DNA of 64,000 nt from an uncultured Clostridium sp. (GCA_947427205.1 CANEHB010000002.1:62001-126000); one strand, 5' to 3'. Positions 1-11,287 are shown, counted from the first letter of the stretch. Numbers and translations are program-made. The notes: generated from the letters alone by a model not told the origin.

Positions 1-570
1 AAAGCCATAGAATTAGTATTTGAAAATTTACCAAAAGCTTATGAAGATGGTAGCAACAGAGTAGCAAGAGAAAAAATGCATAATGCAAGTTGTATTGCTG
101 GTATGGCATTTACAAATGCTTTCTTAGGAGTAAATCACTCTATAGCACATAAATTAGGAGGAGAATTCCATATTCCTCATGGTAAAGCAAATGCAATAAT
201 TTTACCATATGTAATAAAATATAATGGAACAGCACCAACAAAAATGGTTTCATGGCCTAAATATGAACATTATATTGCAGATGAAAGATATGCAAATCTA
301 GCTAAGAGATTAGGATTACCAGCTAAAACTGCAGAAGAAGGTGTAAATTCTTTAGTAAAAGCAGTTTTAGAATTAAATGAAAAATTAGGTGAAGAAAAAT
401 CACTTAAAGATTGTGGAATTGATGAGCAAGAATTTTTATCAAAAGTTGACTTATTAGCTGATAGAGCTTTTGAAGATCAATGTACAGGAGTAAATCCAAG
501 AGTTCCATTAGTATCAGAAATTAAACAAATTTTATTAGATGCATACTATGGAAATGAAATAAAATTCTAA
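1..570 (+). CDS. adhE: Bifunctional acetaldehyde-CoA/alcohol dehydrogenase, C-terminal Fe-ADH part (5' truncated by window)
   Basis: Frame open from base 1; motifs MHNASCIAGMAFTNAFLGVNHSIAHKLGGEFHIPHGKANAIILPYVI typical of the AdhE Fe-ADH domain. Confidence 0.85.
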   Translation, partial: KAIELVFENLPKAYEDGSNRVAREKMHNASCIAGMAFTNAFLGVNHSIAHKLGGEFHIPHGKANAIILPYVIKYNGTAPTKMVSWPKYEHYIADERYANLAKRLGLPAKTAEEGVNSLVKAVLELNEKLGEEKSLKDCGIDEQEFLSKVDLLADRAFEDQCTGVNPRVPLVSEIKQILLDAYYGNEIKF

Positions 571-647
571 ACTTAATAAAACTATTATAATATGAAATTA
601 GAATAGAAATAAATAATATATATTATTTTAAAGATAGTAATTTTAAG

Positions 648-696
648 TATACCTCAAAATATTAGATTTATATACTAATATTTTGAGGTTTTTATT
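648..696 (+). terminator. Rho-independent terminator after adhE
   Basis: acctcaaaatatta...taatattttgaggtttttatt: long stem followed by T-run. Confidence 0.7.
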
Positions 697-857
697 TGTA
701 TAAAATTTTGCTAAAACTTTACTAAAATTAAAATTTGCAGTGTGCAAAAGGCCTTTTTTATCATTTATGTAACATCTTAAGAAATCTTATTGACAAAAAA
801 TGTCATTTAATATAAAAATATGTTAGGTAATTATATTTTATTCAAAGGAGAAATAAA

Positions 858-1163
858 ATGAAAAAAGAATTAGAAAATGGAGTAGAAGTTAGTACTAAAA
901 ATAGATTTACAACTTTAATATTGTGTTGGTTTTTAGGATTCTTTGGAGTGCATCGTTTATATGCTGGAAAATTGGGATCAGGATTTTTAATGCTATATGG
1001 AACAATAGTATCATGCTTAATGTTAGCATTAAATGTTCAAATAGGTCTAATGTGTTTTATAGCTATGACAGCATTAGTAGTAAATGATTTCATAGTTATA
1101 TCATTTAAACAATTTTCAGATTGCTATGGAAAATGTATTTGCGACGACAAAGTAAATCAATAA
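858..1163 (+). CDS. TM2 domain-containing membrane protein
   Basis: CWFLGFFGVHRLYAGKLGSGFLML TM2 motif; SD aaaggag. Confidence 0.75.
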   Translation: MKKELENGVEVSTKNRFTTLILCWFLGFFGVHRLYAGKLGSGFLMLYGTIVSCLMLALNVQIGLMCFIAMTALVVNDFIVISFKQFSDCYGKCICDDKVNQ

Positions 1164-1189
1164 AAATATATATTTAGGGGGATTTAGAA

Positions 1190-1861
1190 ATGTCAGAAGA
1201 CGAAAAATTTTCTGTTGATACAGAAAAACTAAAAAATGAAACAAAAGAAACTGTGAATCAAGTTAAAGACACGATCAAAAATGTTGACTTTAAGAAAGAC
1301 ACAGAAGAAACAAAAGGATTTTTAAAAGAAATGTTTTCAGATCCTTTTGAAGCAGTAAGAAAAGTTGCATCAGGTGAGGAAAATGTACTAAAAAAAGCTA
1401 TTATGATAATGATAATATTTATAGCAGCTTCAGTAGTATATGAGTTAATATCATTAATTAAATATGGCAAATACTCAGGAATAGGGGATAACTTATTAGA
1501 CTTAGTTGCATCAGTATTAAATCCTATTTTTTATATAGTAGTTCCTTCACTTGTAATTTTAATTATGAATAAAAATAGTAAAAAATCTTTAACAACAGTT
1601 ATATCTACTTTAGTAGTAACAAGTGTACCAGTAGTAATTAATCATATTATAGATATTATAGAAATATTAGTATCAGGAATAACAATTATATCTGGACCAA
1701 TATCTACAGCATTATCAGCAGTTGCATTAGTTCTTACATATTTTGGTATGAAAGATTTATTTGAAGAAAATGATGATAGTAGTTTCATAAAGAAATATGC
1801 TATTATTAAATTAGTAGCAGCATTTGTTTTAGTAATTTTAGGAAGAATAGGAATATACTAA
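1190..1861 (+). CDS. Multi-pass membrane protein, unknown function
   Basis: ORF with SD (aggggga) and several hydrophobic segments. Confidence 0.6.
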   Translation: MSEDEKFSVDTEKLKNETKETVNQVKDTIKNVDFKKDTEETKGFLKEMFSDPFEAVRKVASGEENVLKKAIMIMIIFIAASVVYELISLIKYGKYSGIGDNLLDLVASVLNPIFYIVVPSLVILIMNKNSKKSLTTVISTLVVTSVPVVINHIIDIIEILVSGITIISGPISTALSAVALVLTYFGMKDLFEENDDSSFIKKYAIIKLVAAFVLVILGRIGIY

Positions 1862-1887
1862 AATTTATATTTTAATTAATAGTGAAT

Positions 1888-1926
1888 AAAAAAATAGAGA
1901 TGATTTTATTTATCTCTATTTTTTTA
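1888..1926 (+). terminator. Rho-independent terminator
   Basis: aaaaatagagatgattttatttatctctattttttt. Confidence 0.7.
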
Positions 1927-2085
1927 TATAGTAGAAAATTCTCATATTATGAGAATTTTTTGTACTAGATAATTATAACGAGATTTAGAATTTTTTAAAT
2001 TTACATTTGATAGAAAATTTTAGGTTCGCTTTTTATTAAAAAGTGTAGAAATTAATAAATAGTTAAAATTGCTATATAACTATTA

Positions 2086-2514
2086 TTAAAAGCCATAATC
2101 TATAAATTGTATATTATTCTTATAGTTTTCAATTGCATTTTTTATGTATGGTAGAACATTCTTAGGAAATTTATCAAGTTCGTAAAAAGACAGTTCATCA
2201 CATTTGTTAGGTTCCATTATAGTGATATTACCAGAAAATTTATTTGAATATAAAAAGTAGTCTATACTTTCATCATCTGATTTTCTGTGCATAACTTCAA
2301 CTATTTTTAAATCATTTTTATCTATATTTATTCCTGCCTCTTCTAAAGCTTCTCTTTGCATAGCAGAGATTATTGTTTCATTTCCATCTACATGTCCTGC
2401 AACAACACTATATTGTCCATCTGCATAACCAGTATTATATCTTCTTAATAATAGAAATTTATTATCTTTTTCAAGAATTAAGTGAACTGCAACTCTCATT
2501 TTTAATCTTGACAT
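2086..2514 (-). CDS. NUDIX hydrolase
   Basis: Nudix box GHVDGNETIISAMQREALEEAGI. Confidence 0.85.
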   Translation of the reverse strand: MSRLKMRVAVHLILEKDNKFLLLRRYNTGYADGQYSVVAGHVDGNETIISAMQREALEEAGINIDKNDLKIVEVMHRKSDDESIDYFLYSNKFSGNITIMEPNKCDELSFYELDKFPKNVLPYIKNAIENYKNNIQFIDYGF

Positions 2515-2668
2515 TTTATATCTCCTAATTAATGTATTATTTCTTTGAATATACTATCAAACATATGTTTTATTGTCAATGGTTTTTTTAATATAAAAGA
2601 AACTTTTTTTCTTGTGTTTTTTAAGATTTCATTATATAATAATGCATTATGTGAAGGGAGATGAAATT

Positions 2669-2956
2669 ATGGCAATTAGTAAAGAAGAAATAATTCATAT
2701 TGCAAAACTTGCTTCTCTTAATTTATCAGAAGAAGAGATTGAAAAGTATACAGGAGATATGCAAGAGATATTAGAATTTGCTAATATGATTAATAAAGTA
2801 AATACAGATGGAATGAATGAGACTGTTGCTGCTAACGAAAAAAGCAATGTATTAAGAAAGGATGAAGTAGTAAATTTTGAAAATAGAGAGTTACTACTTT
2901 CAAATGCTCCAAGTCAAGATGAAGGAATGTTTAGAATACCAAAAGTAATAAATTAG
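2669..2956 (+). CDS. gatC: Asp/Glu-tRNA(Asn/Gln) amidotransferase subunit C
   Basis: MAISKEEIIHIAKLASLNLSEEEIEKY; ATG at 2669 preferred over the ORF-track start; precedes gatA/gatB. Confidence 0.9.
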   Translation: MAISKEEIIHIAKLASLNLSEEEIEKYTGDMQEILEFANMINKVNTDGMNETVAANEKSNVLRKDEVVNFENRELLLSNAPSQDEGMFRIPKVIN

Positions 2957-3008
2957 ATATATTTTTAAATTGAATTGCAATAAAAGTAAAAAAATGGGAG
3001 CTTAACAT

Positions 3009-3593
3009 ATGATAATAGGAATTGATATAGATGATACAATTACAGATACATATGAAGTATTAGTGAATTATGCGCAAGAATATTCAATTGATGTATTAAA
3101 AAAAGAACCAATTTTAAAAGAAGGACATTGTAATAATCATTTTTATACACAGCATTTACTAGATTGGAAAAATGGAGAAGATATAAATTTTCTAAATGAA
3201 TATTATGAAAAAATAATAACTGAAGTAAGACCAAGAACATTAGCAATTAAATATTTAAAAAAATTACATGATGAAGGAAATAAAATTATATTAATAACTG
3301 CTAGATGGCAACCAGAAAATTTAGATGTTGAAGTAGAAACCAAGAAATGGATAGAAAAATATAATATTCCATGTGATAAATTAATTATAAATGCAGAAAA
3401 TAAAGTAATAGCGGCAAAACAAGAAAATATAGATGTATTTATAGATGATAGTTTTAAAAATTGCCAAATGGTTTCAGAAATTGGTATAAAAACATATTTG
3501 ATGGATTCAAGAACGAATAAAGAATTAGTAGATAGTAAAATAGAAAGGATTTATTCTTGGCCACATTTATATATGAGATTAAAGGAAATATAA
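3009..3593 (+). CDS. HAD-superfamily 5'(3')-deoxyribonucleotidase-like phosphatase
   Basis: MIIGIDIDDTITDTYE, ILITARW and DVFIDDS motifs. Confidence 0.7.
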   Translation: MIIGIDIDDTITDTYEVLVNYAQEYSIDVLKKEPILKEGHCNNHFYTQHLLDWKNGEDINFLNEYYEKIITEVRPRTLAIKYLKKLHDEGNKIILITARWQPENLDVEVETKKWIEKYNIPCDKLIINAENKVIAAKQENIDVFIDDSFKNCQMVSEIGIKTYLMDSRTNKELVDSKIERIYSWPHLYMRLKEI

Positions 3594-3644
3594 AATAAAA
3601 TATTAGATAAGATACAAATAATATGTGTATCAAAAGGACAAAAG

Positions 3645-3797
3645 TGTCCATTAAACGAACTAACGATTTCTAAATAATAAATTATAAGAAATTGTAATGT
3701 TCGCTAACTATCTTCTAAGAAAATTTCTTCTTTGTGTTGAAATTTTCAGGAATATAGAAAACAAACGTCCCCAAAAGGACATGAGGGAGGATAAAAG
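3645..3797 (+). repeat. Dispersed structured 5'-UTR element, family A copy 1 (upstream of gatA)
   Basis: Similar by eye to 8747-8894; shared nested hairpins and a GTCC..GGAC hairpin just before the SD. Confidence 0.65.
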
Positions 3798-3798
3798 T

Positions 3799-5274
3799 AT
3801 GGAACTTTATGAATATACAGTTCATGAGCTTGCAGAAAAGCTTGAAAAAGGAGAAGTAACATCAAGTGAGATAACAAGAAGTTATTTTCAAAGAATAAAA
3901 GAAAAAGACGAAAAAGTTAAAGCATATATTTCTATTTTAGAAGAAGAAGCTATGGCGAAAGCTAAGCAAATAGATGAAGCTAGAAAAACTGGAAAAACTT
4001 TACCTAAATATGCAGGTATTCCAATAGGAATAAAAGATAATATGTGTATAACAGGAACTAAAACAACTTGTAGTTCAAAAATGTTAGAAAACTTTGTAGC
4101 GCCATATAACGCAACTGTTATAGAAAAATTAAATGAACAAGATTTAGTCTATCTTGGAAAATTAAATATGGACGAGTTTGCAATGGGAAGCTCAACAGAG
4201 TCTTCAGCATTTTTTAATACACATAATCCATGGGATTTAGATAGAGTACCAGGAGGAAGTTCAGGAGGAAGTGCAGCAGCAGTAGCAGCAAATATGACTC
4301 CATGGGCTTTAGGAAGTGATACTGGTGGAAGTATACGTCAACCAGCATCTCTTTGTGGTATAGTAGGATTAAAACCTACATATGGATTAGTTTCAAGATA
4401 TGGATTAATTGCTTATGCATCATCACTTGATCAAATAGGACCTTTAACAAAAGATGTTACAGATTCAGCAATACTTTTAAATTTAATTGCAGGTCATGAT
4501 GAAAAAGATTCTACATCAATGGATATAGAAAAAAAAGATTATACTAAATCTTTAGTAAATGATGTAAAAGGAATGAAAATAGGATTACCAAAAGAATATT
4601 TTGGGGAAGGTATAAATGAAGAAGTAAAACAATCAATTTTAGAAGTAGTTAAAAAATATGAGGAAATGGGAGTTATTGTTGAAGAATGCTCATTAGATGT
4701 TGGAAAATATGCAACAGCAGCATATTATATAATGGCTTGTGCAGAAGCTAGTTCAAATTTAGGAAGATTTGATGGAATTAGATACGGATATAGAACAGAA
4801 AATTTTGATAATTTAAAAGATATTTATAAAAATTCAAGAAGTGAAGGATTTGGTCCAGAAGTAAAAAGGAGAATTATATTAGGTACATATGTACTATCTT
4901 CTGGATACTATGATGCTTATTATAAAAAAGCTCAAAAACTTAGAACTATTATAAAAGATGGATATAATGAATTATTTGAAAAATATGATTTATTATTAAC
5001 ACCAACTTCACCAACAACAGCATTTAAAATAGGTGAGAAATCAGCAAATCCAATAGAAATGTATTTAGCAGATATTTGTACTGTTCCAGTAAATATTGGT
5101 GGATTACCTGGAATGAGTATTCCTTGTGGATTAGATAGTAAAGGCTTACCAATAAGTTTTCAATTAATAGCGAAATCATTTAATGAAGAGGCTATATTTA
5201 GAGCAGCATATACATATGAGCAAAATACAAACTTTAGAGAAAATAAACCAAGCTTTAAAGGAGGTAATAACTAA
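3799..5274 (+). CDS. gatA: Asp/Glu-tRNA amidotransferase subunit A
   Basis: Amidase signature [48 protein letters not shown] at 3799 with SD gggagg. Confidence 0.95.
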   Translation: MELYEYTVHELAEKLEKGEVTSSEITRSYFQRIKEKDEKVKAYISILEEEAMAKAKQIDEARKTGKTLPKYAGIPIGIKDNMCITGTKTTCSSKMLENFVAPYNATVIEKLNEQDLVYLGKLNMDEFAMGSSTESSAFFNTHNPWDLDRVPGGSSGGSAAAVAANMTPWALGSDTGGSIRQPASLCGIVGLKPTYGLVSRYGLIAYASSLDQIGPLTKDVTDSAILLNLIAGHDEKDSTSMDIEKKDYTKSLVNDVKGMKIGLPKEYFGEGINEEVKQSILEVVKKYEEMGVIVEECSLDVGKYATAAYYIMACAEASSNLGRFDGIRYGYRTENFDNLKDIYKNSRSEGFGPEVKRRIILGTYVLSSGYYDAYYKKAQKLRTIIKDGYNELFEKYDLLLTPTSPTTAFKIGEKSANPIEMYLADICTVPVNIGGLPGMSIPCGLDSKGLPISFQLIAKSFNEEAIFRAAYTYEQNTNFRENKPSFKGGNN

Positions 5275-6713
5275 TGGCAAGAGATGATTATGAAGTAGTA
5301 ATAGGATTAGAAGTTCACTGTGAACTTTCTACAAAAACAAAAATATTTTGCTCATGTTCAACAGAATTTGGTGGAGCACCTAATACACATTGTTGCCCAA
5401 TATGTATGGCTATGCCGGGAACACTTCCAGTATTAAATGAAAAAGTTGTTGAATATGCTGTAAAAGCAGGACTTGCTACAAATTGTAGTATAGAAAGAAA
5501 TAGTAAAAATGATAGAAAAAATTATTTTTATCCAGACTTACCAAAATCATATCAAATATCCCAGTTTGATAAACCTCTTTGTTATGATGGTTATGTAACA
5601 ATAGAGACAGAGACAGGAGAAAAAGAAATAAGAATTGAAAGAATACATATAGAAGAAGATGCAGGAAAATTAAATCATGATGAATATGGAAGAGGAAGCT
5701 TTGTAGATTTAAATAGGGCAGGAGTACCATTAATAGAGGTTGTTTCTAAACCAGATTTAAGAAGTAGCGAAGAAGTAGAAAAATATTTAAGAAAGTTAAA
5801 ATCAATATTTGAATATGTTGAAATTTCAGATTGCAAAATGGAACAAGGATCTTTAAGAGCAGACGTAAACGTATCTGTTAGAAAAAAAGGTGCTCAAGAG
5901 TTTGGAACAAGAACAGAAATGAAGAATATGAATTCTTTTAGAAGTATAGTAAGAGCAATAGAATATGAAGCAAATAGACAAATTGAAGAAATTGAAAATG
6001 GAAATAAAATAGTTCAAGAAACTTTAAGATGGGATGATGTATCAGGAAGAACATTTGCAATGAGAGATAAAGAAGATGCACAAGATTATAGATATTTTCC
6101 AGAACCAGATTTAGCTTCAATAAAATTATCAGAAGAATATATTGAAAATATTAGAAAAGGATTACCAGAATTACCAGAAAGTAGAAAGAAAAGATACACA
6201 GAGAATTATGAATTAACTGAAAAAGCTGCTAATTTTGTAACTGGTTCAAAATATTATTCAGATATATTTGAAGAAGCAACAGAAATATCAAAAAATCCAA
6301 AAACAGTTGGAAATATGATTATGTCTGATATTGCAAGAATTTTAAATGAAAGAGAAGAAGAACCAGAAGATTTAAAATTTACAGGTAAAGAATTAGGTGA
6401 ACTTGTAACATTAATAGATAAAGGAACGATAAGTTCTGCGATAGCAAAAAAGGTTTTAGAAGAATTATTTAATGAAGTAAAAATGCCTAGTAAAATAATT
6501 GAAGAAAAAGGTTGGGTTCAAATTTCTGATGAAGGTGCTATAAAAGAGATAGTAGCAAAGATATTAGAAACAAATCCACAATCAGTTGCAGATTATAAAG
6601 CAGGAAAAGATAAAGCTTTAGGTTTCTTAGTAGGTCAAGCGATGAAAGAAACTAAAGGAAAAGCAAATCCACAATTATTAAATAAATTATTCTTAGAAGA
6701 ATTAAGTAAATAA
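5274..6713 (+). CDS. gatB: Asp/Glu-tRNA amidotransferase subunit B
   Basis: YEVVIGLEVHCELSTKTKIFC...; overlaps gatA stop. Confidence 0.95.
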   Translation: MARDDYEVVIGLEVHCELSTKTKIFCSCSTEFGGAPNTHCCPICMAMPGTLPVLNEKVVEYAVKAGLATNCSIERNSKNDRKNYFYPDLPKSYQISQFDKPLCYDGYVTIETETGEKEIRIERIHIEEDAGKLNHDEYGRGSFVDLNRAGVPLIEVVSKPDLRSSEEVEKYLRKLKSIFEYVEISDCKMEQGSLRADVNVSVRKKGAQEFGTRTEMKNMNSFRSIVRAIEYEANRQIEEIENGNKIVQETLRWDDVSGRTFAMRDKEDAQDYRYFPEPDLASIKLSEEYIENIRKGLPELPESRKKRYTENYELTEKAANFVTGSKYYSDIFEEATEISKNPKTVGNMIMSDIARILNEREEEPEDLKFTGKELGELVTLIDKGTISSAIAKKVLEELFNEVKMPSKIIEEKGWVQISDEGAIKEIVAKILETNPQSVADYKAGKDKALGFLVGQAMKETKGKANPQLLNKLFLEELSK

Positions 6714-6718
6714 AAAAT

Positions 6719-6770
6719 GAAATTAGAGATATTATTATAGTTTTACTATAATAATATCTCTAATTTTTTA
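6719..6770 (+). terminator. Rho-independent terminator after gatB
   Basis: attagagatattattatagttttactataataatatctctaatttttt. Confidence 0.75.
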
Positions 6771-6868
6771 TTAAATTTTCCAATTTTTGAATTTCAAATT
6801 ATTGACAAAATAATATAAGAAAAAAATCACATAATAGTAATATAAAATTCAAAGGAGGAAAATTTTAA

Positions 6869-7969
6869 ATGAAAAAAACGATTAGTATAATTACTTTTTT
6901 TATGTTAATTACAACATTTATATTTAGTGGAAATAGTTATGCAACATATATAGAAGGCGAAGAAGTTGAATTAGATCCAGAAGTTGATATAAATGTTGAA
7001 ACAGATAAACAAATAGTAAGACCAGGTGAAAATGTACAAGTTAAAGTTGGTTTTAGCGAGAATCTAGGAACATATACAGTTAAAGTTTCTTATGATGATA
7101 ATATTTTTGAATATGTATCAGTTGATGGTGGTACAGCAAATGATACAACTGATAAAGTAAATGTAGTTTTTCATGATGAAACAGGAGGAACTAATCCAAG
7201 AAATAATATGAGTGTAACATTTAAAGCAAAAGAAAATATAACAACATCTAATCCAACAGAATTTACTATAACAGCAGAAGGGTTAGCAAATGCAGATGCA
7301 TCAGTAACATATGACGACATATTAACACCAATAGTAAAAAATGTAACAGTTGAACCAGAATATGTTAATTATAAAATAGAATTAGAACGTATGAAAGATG
7401 TTTTTAAAGGCAAAGAAAATTCAATGACAATTTCATATTCATCACCAATGGGACGTTACTATGAACATGCTAGGTTAGTTGCAGAAGCAACAACACCAAC
7501 AGGTGCAACAGTTAAATTATTAGGAACAGATGAAGCTAATTTAGAACATGATATTATACAAAGTGGATGGGGAGATGCACAAGGATATAAAATAGGTGGA
7601 AAAGATGTAAAACAAGATTTAAAAGTAAGAGCTGTATTTAGTGAGGTAGGAACTTATACTATAACATTTAATTTAATAGATAGAGATGATACAGATAAAG
7701 CGATTGCAAGTAGTACTTTTTTAATTAATGTTGTAGATGAAGTAACTACTACTGAACCAACAACACCAGTGACACCATCAGAACCACAAACACCAACTCA
7801 GACACCAGAGACACAGGCACCAGCTACAACAAATACTGAGGTACAAGATGTTGCAAAACAACCATCAAAATTACCTAAAACAGGTAGCAATATATATGTA
7901 TCAGTTATTATAGTTATAGTTTTATTATCAGGTGCTTATATATATTACAATAAGAAGAATAAATTTTAA
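6869..7969 (+). CDS. Secreted cohesin-like surface protein with LPXTG sortase signal
   Basis: Signal peptide; cohesin-like beta domain; Pro/Thr-rich stalk; LPKTGS plus TM and basic tail at C-terminus. Confidence 0.75.
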   Translation: MKKTISIITFFMLITTFIFSGNSYATYIEGEEVELDPEVDINVETDKQIVRPGENVQVKVGFSENLGTYTVKVSYDDNIFEYVSVDGGTANDTTDKVNVVFHDETGGTNPRNNMSVTFKAKENITTSNPTEFTITAEGLANADASVTYDDILTPIVKNVTVEPEYVNYKIELERMKDVFKGKENSMTISYSSPMGRYYEHARLVAEATTPTGATVKLLGTDEANLEHDIIQSGWGDAQGYKIGGKDVKQDLKVRAVFSEVGTYTITFNLIDRDDTDKAIASSTFLINVVDEVTTTEPTTPVTPSEPQTPTQTPETQAPATTNTEVQDVAKQPSKLPKTGSNIYVSVIIVIVLLSGAYIYYNKKNKF

Positions 7970-8072
7970 TTTTAAATAGTTTAAGAGATAAAATTAAATC
8001 GCCAAAAGATAAATCATTTATTTAATATGAGTTATTTTAGATTTTGTATTAAATAAAGGCATGTGCTAGATT

Positions 8073-8720
8073 TTGAAAAGGCGATTTAATTACATAATAA
8101 GGGGAGAACAAGTGAAAAAGAAAGGAAAGATATATAACATAATAATAGTTTCTATAATTTTATTTATTGTAATTGCAGTTAGTATTGAAGAATATAAAGA
8201 GAAAAAAGTAGAAAAAAATACATCACAATATGAAGTTAAAAGTTTAAGCAGTATTTATACTAAAGAAAAAGAAGAAAAAATTGAAACACAAGAATATCCG
8301 AAAGAAGAAATTATAGAGAATTATCAAGGATATAAAGTTTCTGCTAAATTGGAAATACCAAAAATAAAATTAGAAACATATGTATTAGAAGAATTTTCAA
8401 ACGAATCATTAAATGTATCTGTTACTAAATTTTGGGGACCGAATCCAAATGAAGTAGGAAATTTATGTATTGCAGGACATAATTTTCAAAGAAAAAACAT
8501 GTTTCGTAATTTAAAAAAATTAGAGATAGGAGATACTTTTTATATATCAGATAATAAAATCGGAAAAGTAGAATATGAAGTTTATGAATTATATAGAGTA
8601 ACACCAGAAGATGTAAGTTGTTTATCACAGGAAACAAATGAAAGAAAAGAGGTTACTTTAATTACTTGTACAAATGATTCTAAAAAAAGAATAATTGTAA
8701 AGGCTAGAGAAGTTATATAA
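8073..8720 (+). CDS. Sortase (alternative GTG start at 8112)
   Basis: N-terminal TM; AGHNF and TLITCTNDSKKRIIVKAR sortase motifs with catalytic Cys. Confidence 0.8.
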   Translation: MKRRFNYIIRGEQVKKKGKIYNIIIVSIILFIVIAVSIEEYKEKKVEKNTSQYEVKSLSSIYTKEKEEKIETQEYPKEEIIENYQGYKVSAKLEIPKIKLETYVLEEFSNESLNVSVTKFWGPNPNEVGNLCIAGHNFQRKNMFRNLKKLEIGDTFYISDNKIGKVEYEVYELYRVTPEDVSCLSQETNERKEVTLITCTNDSKKRIIVKAREVI

Positions 8721-8746
8721 CTATTATCATAAGAATTGAAAAAAAT

Positions 8747-8894
8747 GTTCATTAAATGAACTAACAATTTTTAAATGATAAATCATAAGAAATTGTTATA
8801 ACGTTTAACTATCTTCTAAGAAAATTTCTTCCTTACGTTAAAATTTTCAAGAATATAGAAAACAAAGGTCCTCAAAAGGACATAAAGGAGATAA
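8747..8894 (+). repeat. Dispersed structured 5'-UTR element, family A copy 2
   Basis: Matches 3645-3797 with compensatory stem changes. Confidence 0.65.
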
Positions 8895-11156
8895 ATGAAA
8901 AAAATAATAAATATAATTAAATATATAGTTATAGCTATTTTACTTGCATCAATAATAATATTTTTAGTTCATTATTATAAAGTTAGTGCATCAAGTAAGT
9001 TAGAAGGAATTGAGAATTTTCCGAGTAGTTATCAATCATATTTAAAAGAAATATTAAAAAAACACCCAAATTGGAAATTTACAGCATTGTATACAAATTT
9101 AGATTGGAATTATGTAATAAGTCAAGAAAATGTTTTTGGTAAAAATTTAGTTCCAAAAAATTATTCTGATAAATGGAAAAATATTAATCCAGGACAGTAC
9201 AATGTAGAAGTTGATAGAGGATGGGTAGATAGTTCAAAACAAGCTATAGAGTATTGTATGGATCCTAGAAACTTTTTAAATGAAGTTCGAATTTTTCAAT
9301 TTGAAACTTTATCTTATGATACACATACAAATAGTTTAAATGGAATAGAGAAGATATTATATGGAACAGAATTTTATGACAGGAAAGTCTCATATTTAGA
9401 TAGTTATGGAAACACTATTTCTATGAATGAAAAGTATTCGGATTTAATTTTAAGAGCAGGTCAAACATCAGCTGTTAGCCCATATCATTTAGCTTCACGT
9501 ATTAAACAAGAAGTAGGTCCGTTTTTAAGTCATAGTTCAATAAGTGGAACAGTAGATGGATTTAGAGGATTATATAATTTTTATAATATAGGAGCTACAA
9601 GTTCAAGTGAGCCTTTAGGAGCTATAAAAAATGGATTACAGTATGCAAAAGATGGAAAAGGAGCAAGTGGTGAACTTATAAATAAATATCTAATTCCTTG
9701 GAATACAAAAGAAAGAGCAATTACTGGTGGAGCAATATTTATAGGCTCAAGTTATATAAATGTTGGACAGAATGCTATATATTTACAAAAGTTTGATGTA
9801 AATGATGATAGAGGAGGTTTATTTTGGCATCAATATATGACAAATGTACTTGCACCATATAGTGAATCAAAAAGTATTTATAACGGATATCAAAAAAGTG
9901 GATTATTAGATACTTCTATGTCATTTATTATTCCTGTATATGAAAATATGCCAGAAATACCAGAAGAATCTCCTAATATTAATTCATATGATTTTATACA
10001 AGATAACACAAAAGTATATTGTAATAGGACAAATGTTAATATAAGAACAGGGCCAAGCACTTCATATGAAGTAATTACAACAGTTACAGTTCAAGATAAA
10101 ATGACAAGAATAAAAAAAGGAAAACAGTCAGGAGATAAATGGGATAAGGTAATTTTAGAAAATGGAATAATAGGATACATTTATCAAGCTTATGTTACAG
10201 AAATTCCACCAGTAAAAATAGAAAAAATTGAATTATCTATAGAAAATCAAGTTATAGAAAAAGGAGAAACAAAAGCTTTAAAAGTAAAAATATTTCCTGA
10301 AGAGGCAAAAGATCATAAAGTTATATTTAGTTCAAGCAATTTAAAAGTTGCAACAGTCGATAATAACGGTAATATTAGAGGTGTAGGATCAGGAAATGCA
10401 ACAATAACGGTAAAATCGGAGGAAAATGATATACAAAGTCAAATTAATATAACGGTATATAGTAAAGTAACAGGAATTAATATAGATAGAACAGAAATTT
10501 ATTTACCAATAGGTGATACAATAAAAATAAATGGAAATATAGAGCCAGAAGATGCAGATGAGAAAGAAATTTTATATAGTAGTGAAGATGAAAATATAGC
10601 AAGTGTGGATAGAGATGGAATTATTACTGCAAAACAGGAGGGAGAAATAAATATTATTGCTAGTTCAAAAGAAAATCAAGATATAAAAGCAGTGTGTAAA
10701 CTAATAATAGTAAGAAAAATGGATGATTCTGAAATTAGTTTTGATAGTCCACTACGTGTAAAGAATTTAGAAATTAGTGGGTTAGATTTTAGTAAAAATA
10801 CTGTAGAAGATATAAAATTAAAAATTACAACTAATTTAGAATTAGAATTTGTAAATAACAAAGATGAGATACTTCAAGATACAGATTTAGTTGGAACTGG
10901 AAGTAAAATACGAGTAAAAGAAAATGGAAAGATATTACGAGAATACCAAGTTATATTATATGGTGATAACAATGGAGATGGAAAAATTAATGGAATAGAT
11001 TTATTAGTATTACAACGACACATTTTAGAAATAGAAGAAATGAATGGAGTATATTTAAAAGCAGCTAACGTAAGAAAGACTGCTACTAAAGCAACATCAA
11101 TAGATTTGTTATTAATTCAAAGACATATTTTAGAGATAAAATTTATTGAACAATAA
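8895..11156 (+). CDS. Secreted glucosaminidase-like hydrolase with SH3, BIG2-like repeats and C-terminal dockerin
   Basis: Glucosaminidase-type N-terminal half; NVNIRTGPSTSYEV SH3b; BIG2-like repeats; C-terminal GDNNGDGKINGIDLLVLQRHIL dockerin type I. Confidence 0.75.
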   Translation: MKKIINIIKYIVIAILLASIIIFLVHYYKVSASSKLEGIENFPSSYQSYLKEILKKHPNWKFTALYTNLDWNYVISQENVFGKNLVPKNYSDKWKNINPGQYNVEVDRGWVDSSKQAIEYCMDPRNFLNEVRIFQFETLSYDTHTNSLNGIEKILYGTEFYDRKVSYLDSYGNTISMNEKYSDLILRAGQTSAVSPYHLASRIKQEVGPFLSHSSISGTVDGFRGLYNFYNIGATSSSEPLGAIKNGLQYAKDGKGASGELINKYLIPWNTKERAITGGAIFIGSSYINVGQNAIYLQKFDVNDDRGGLFWHQYMTNVLAPYSESKSIYNGYQKSGLLDTSMSFIIPVYENMPEIPEESPNINSYDFIQDNTKVYCNRTNVNIRTGPSTSYEVITTVTVQDKMTRIKKGKQSGDKWDKVILENGIIGYIYQAYVTEIPPVKIEKIELSIENQVIEKGETKALKVKIFPEEAKDHKVIFSSSNLKVATVDNNGNIRGVGSGNATITVKSEENDIQSQINITVYSKVTGINIDRTEIYLPIGDTIKINGNIEPEDADEKEILYSSEDENIASVDRDGIITAKQEGEINIIASSKENQDIKAVCKLIIVRKMDDSEISFDSPLRVKNLEISGLDFSKNTVEDIKLKITTNLELEFVNNKDEILQDTDLVGTGSKIRVKENGKILREYQVILYGDNNGDGKINGIDLLVLQRHILEIEEMNGVYLKAANVRKTATKATSIDLLLIQRHILEIKFIEQ

Positions 11157-11287
11157 AAAGTTAATTTAATAATTAAAAAATTAATTTAATGTAAGTAATG
11201 TTATTAAAAAATATAAATTTGAATCTATGTAAATTATTATGTAATTTTATATAATATGAAGGTTTTAGCAAAATTAGTATTATAGAT

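Noticed and set aside
1258-1470. Many long antisense ORFs in the track (e.g. 1258-1470, 5476-5730, 38650-39516, 52471-52818, 63039-63224)
   Set aside because: They mirror strongly supported sense genes, have AT-rich low-complexity Leu/Ile/Phe/His composition and no SD; shadow ORFs of an AT-rich genome.
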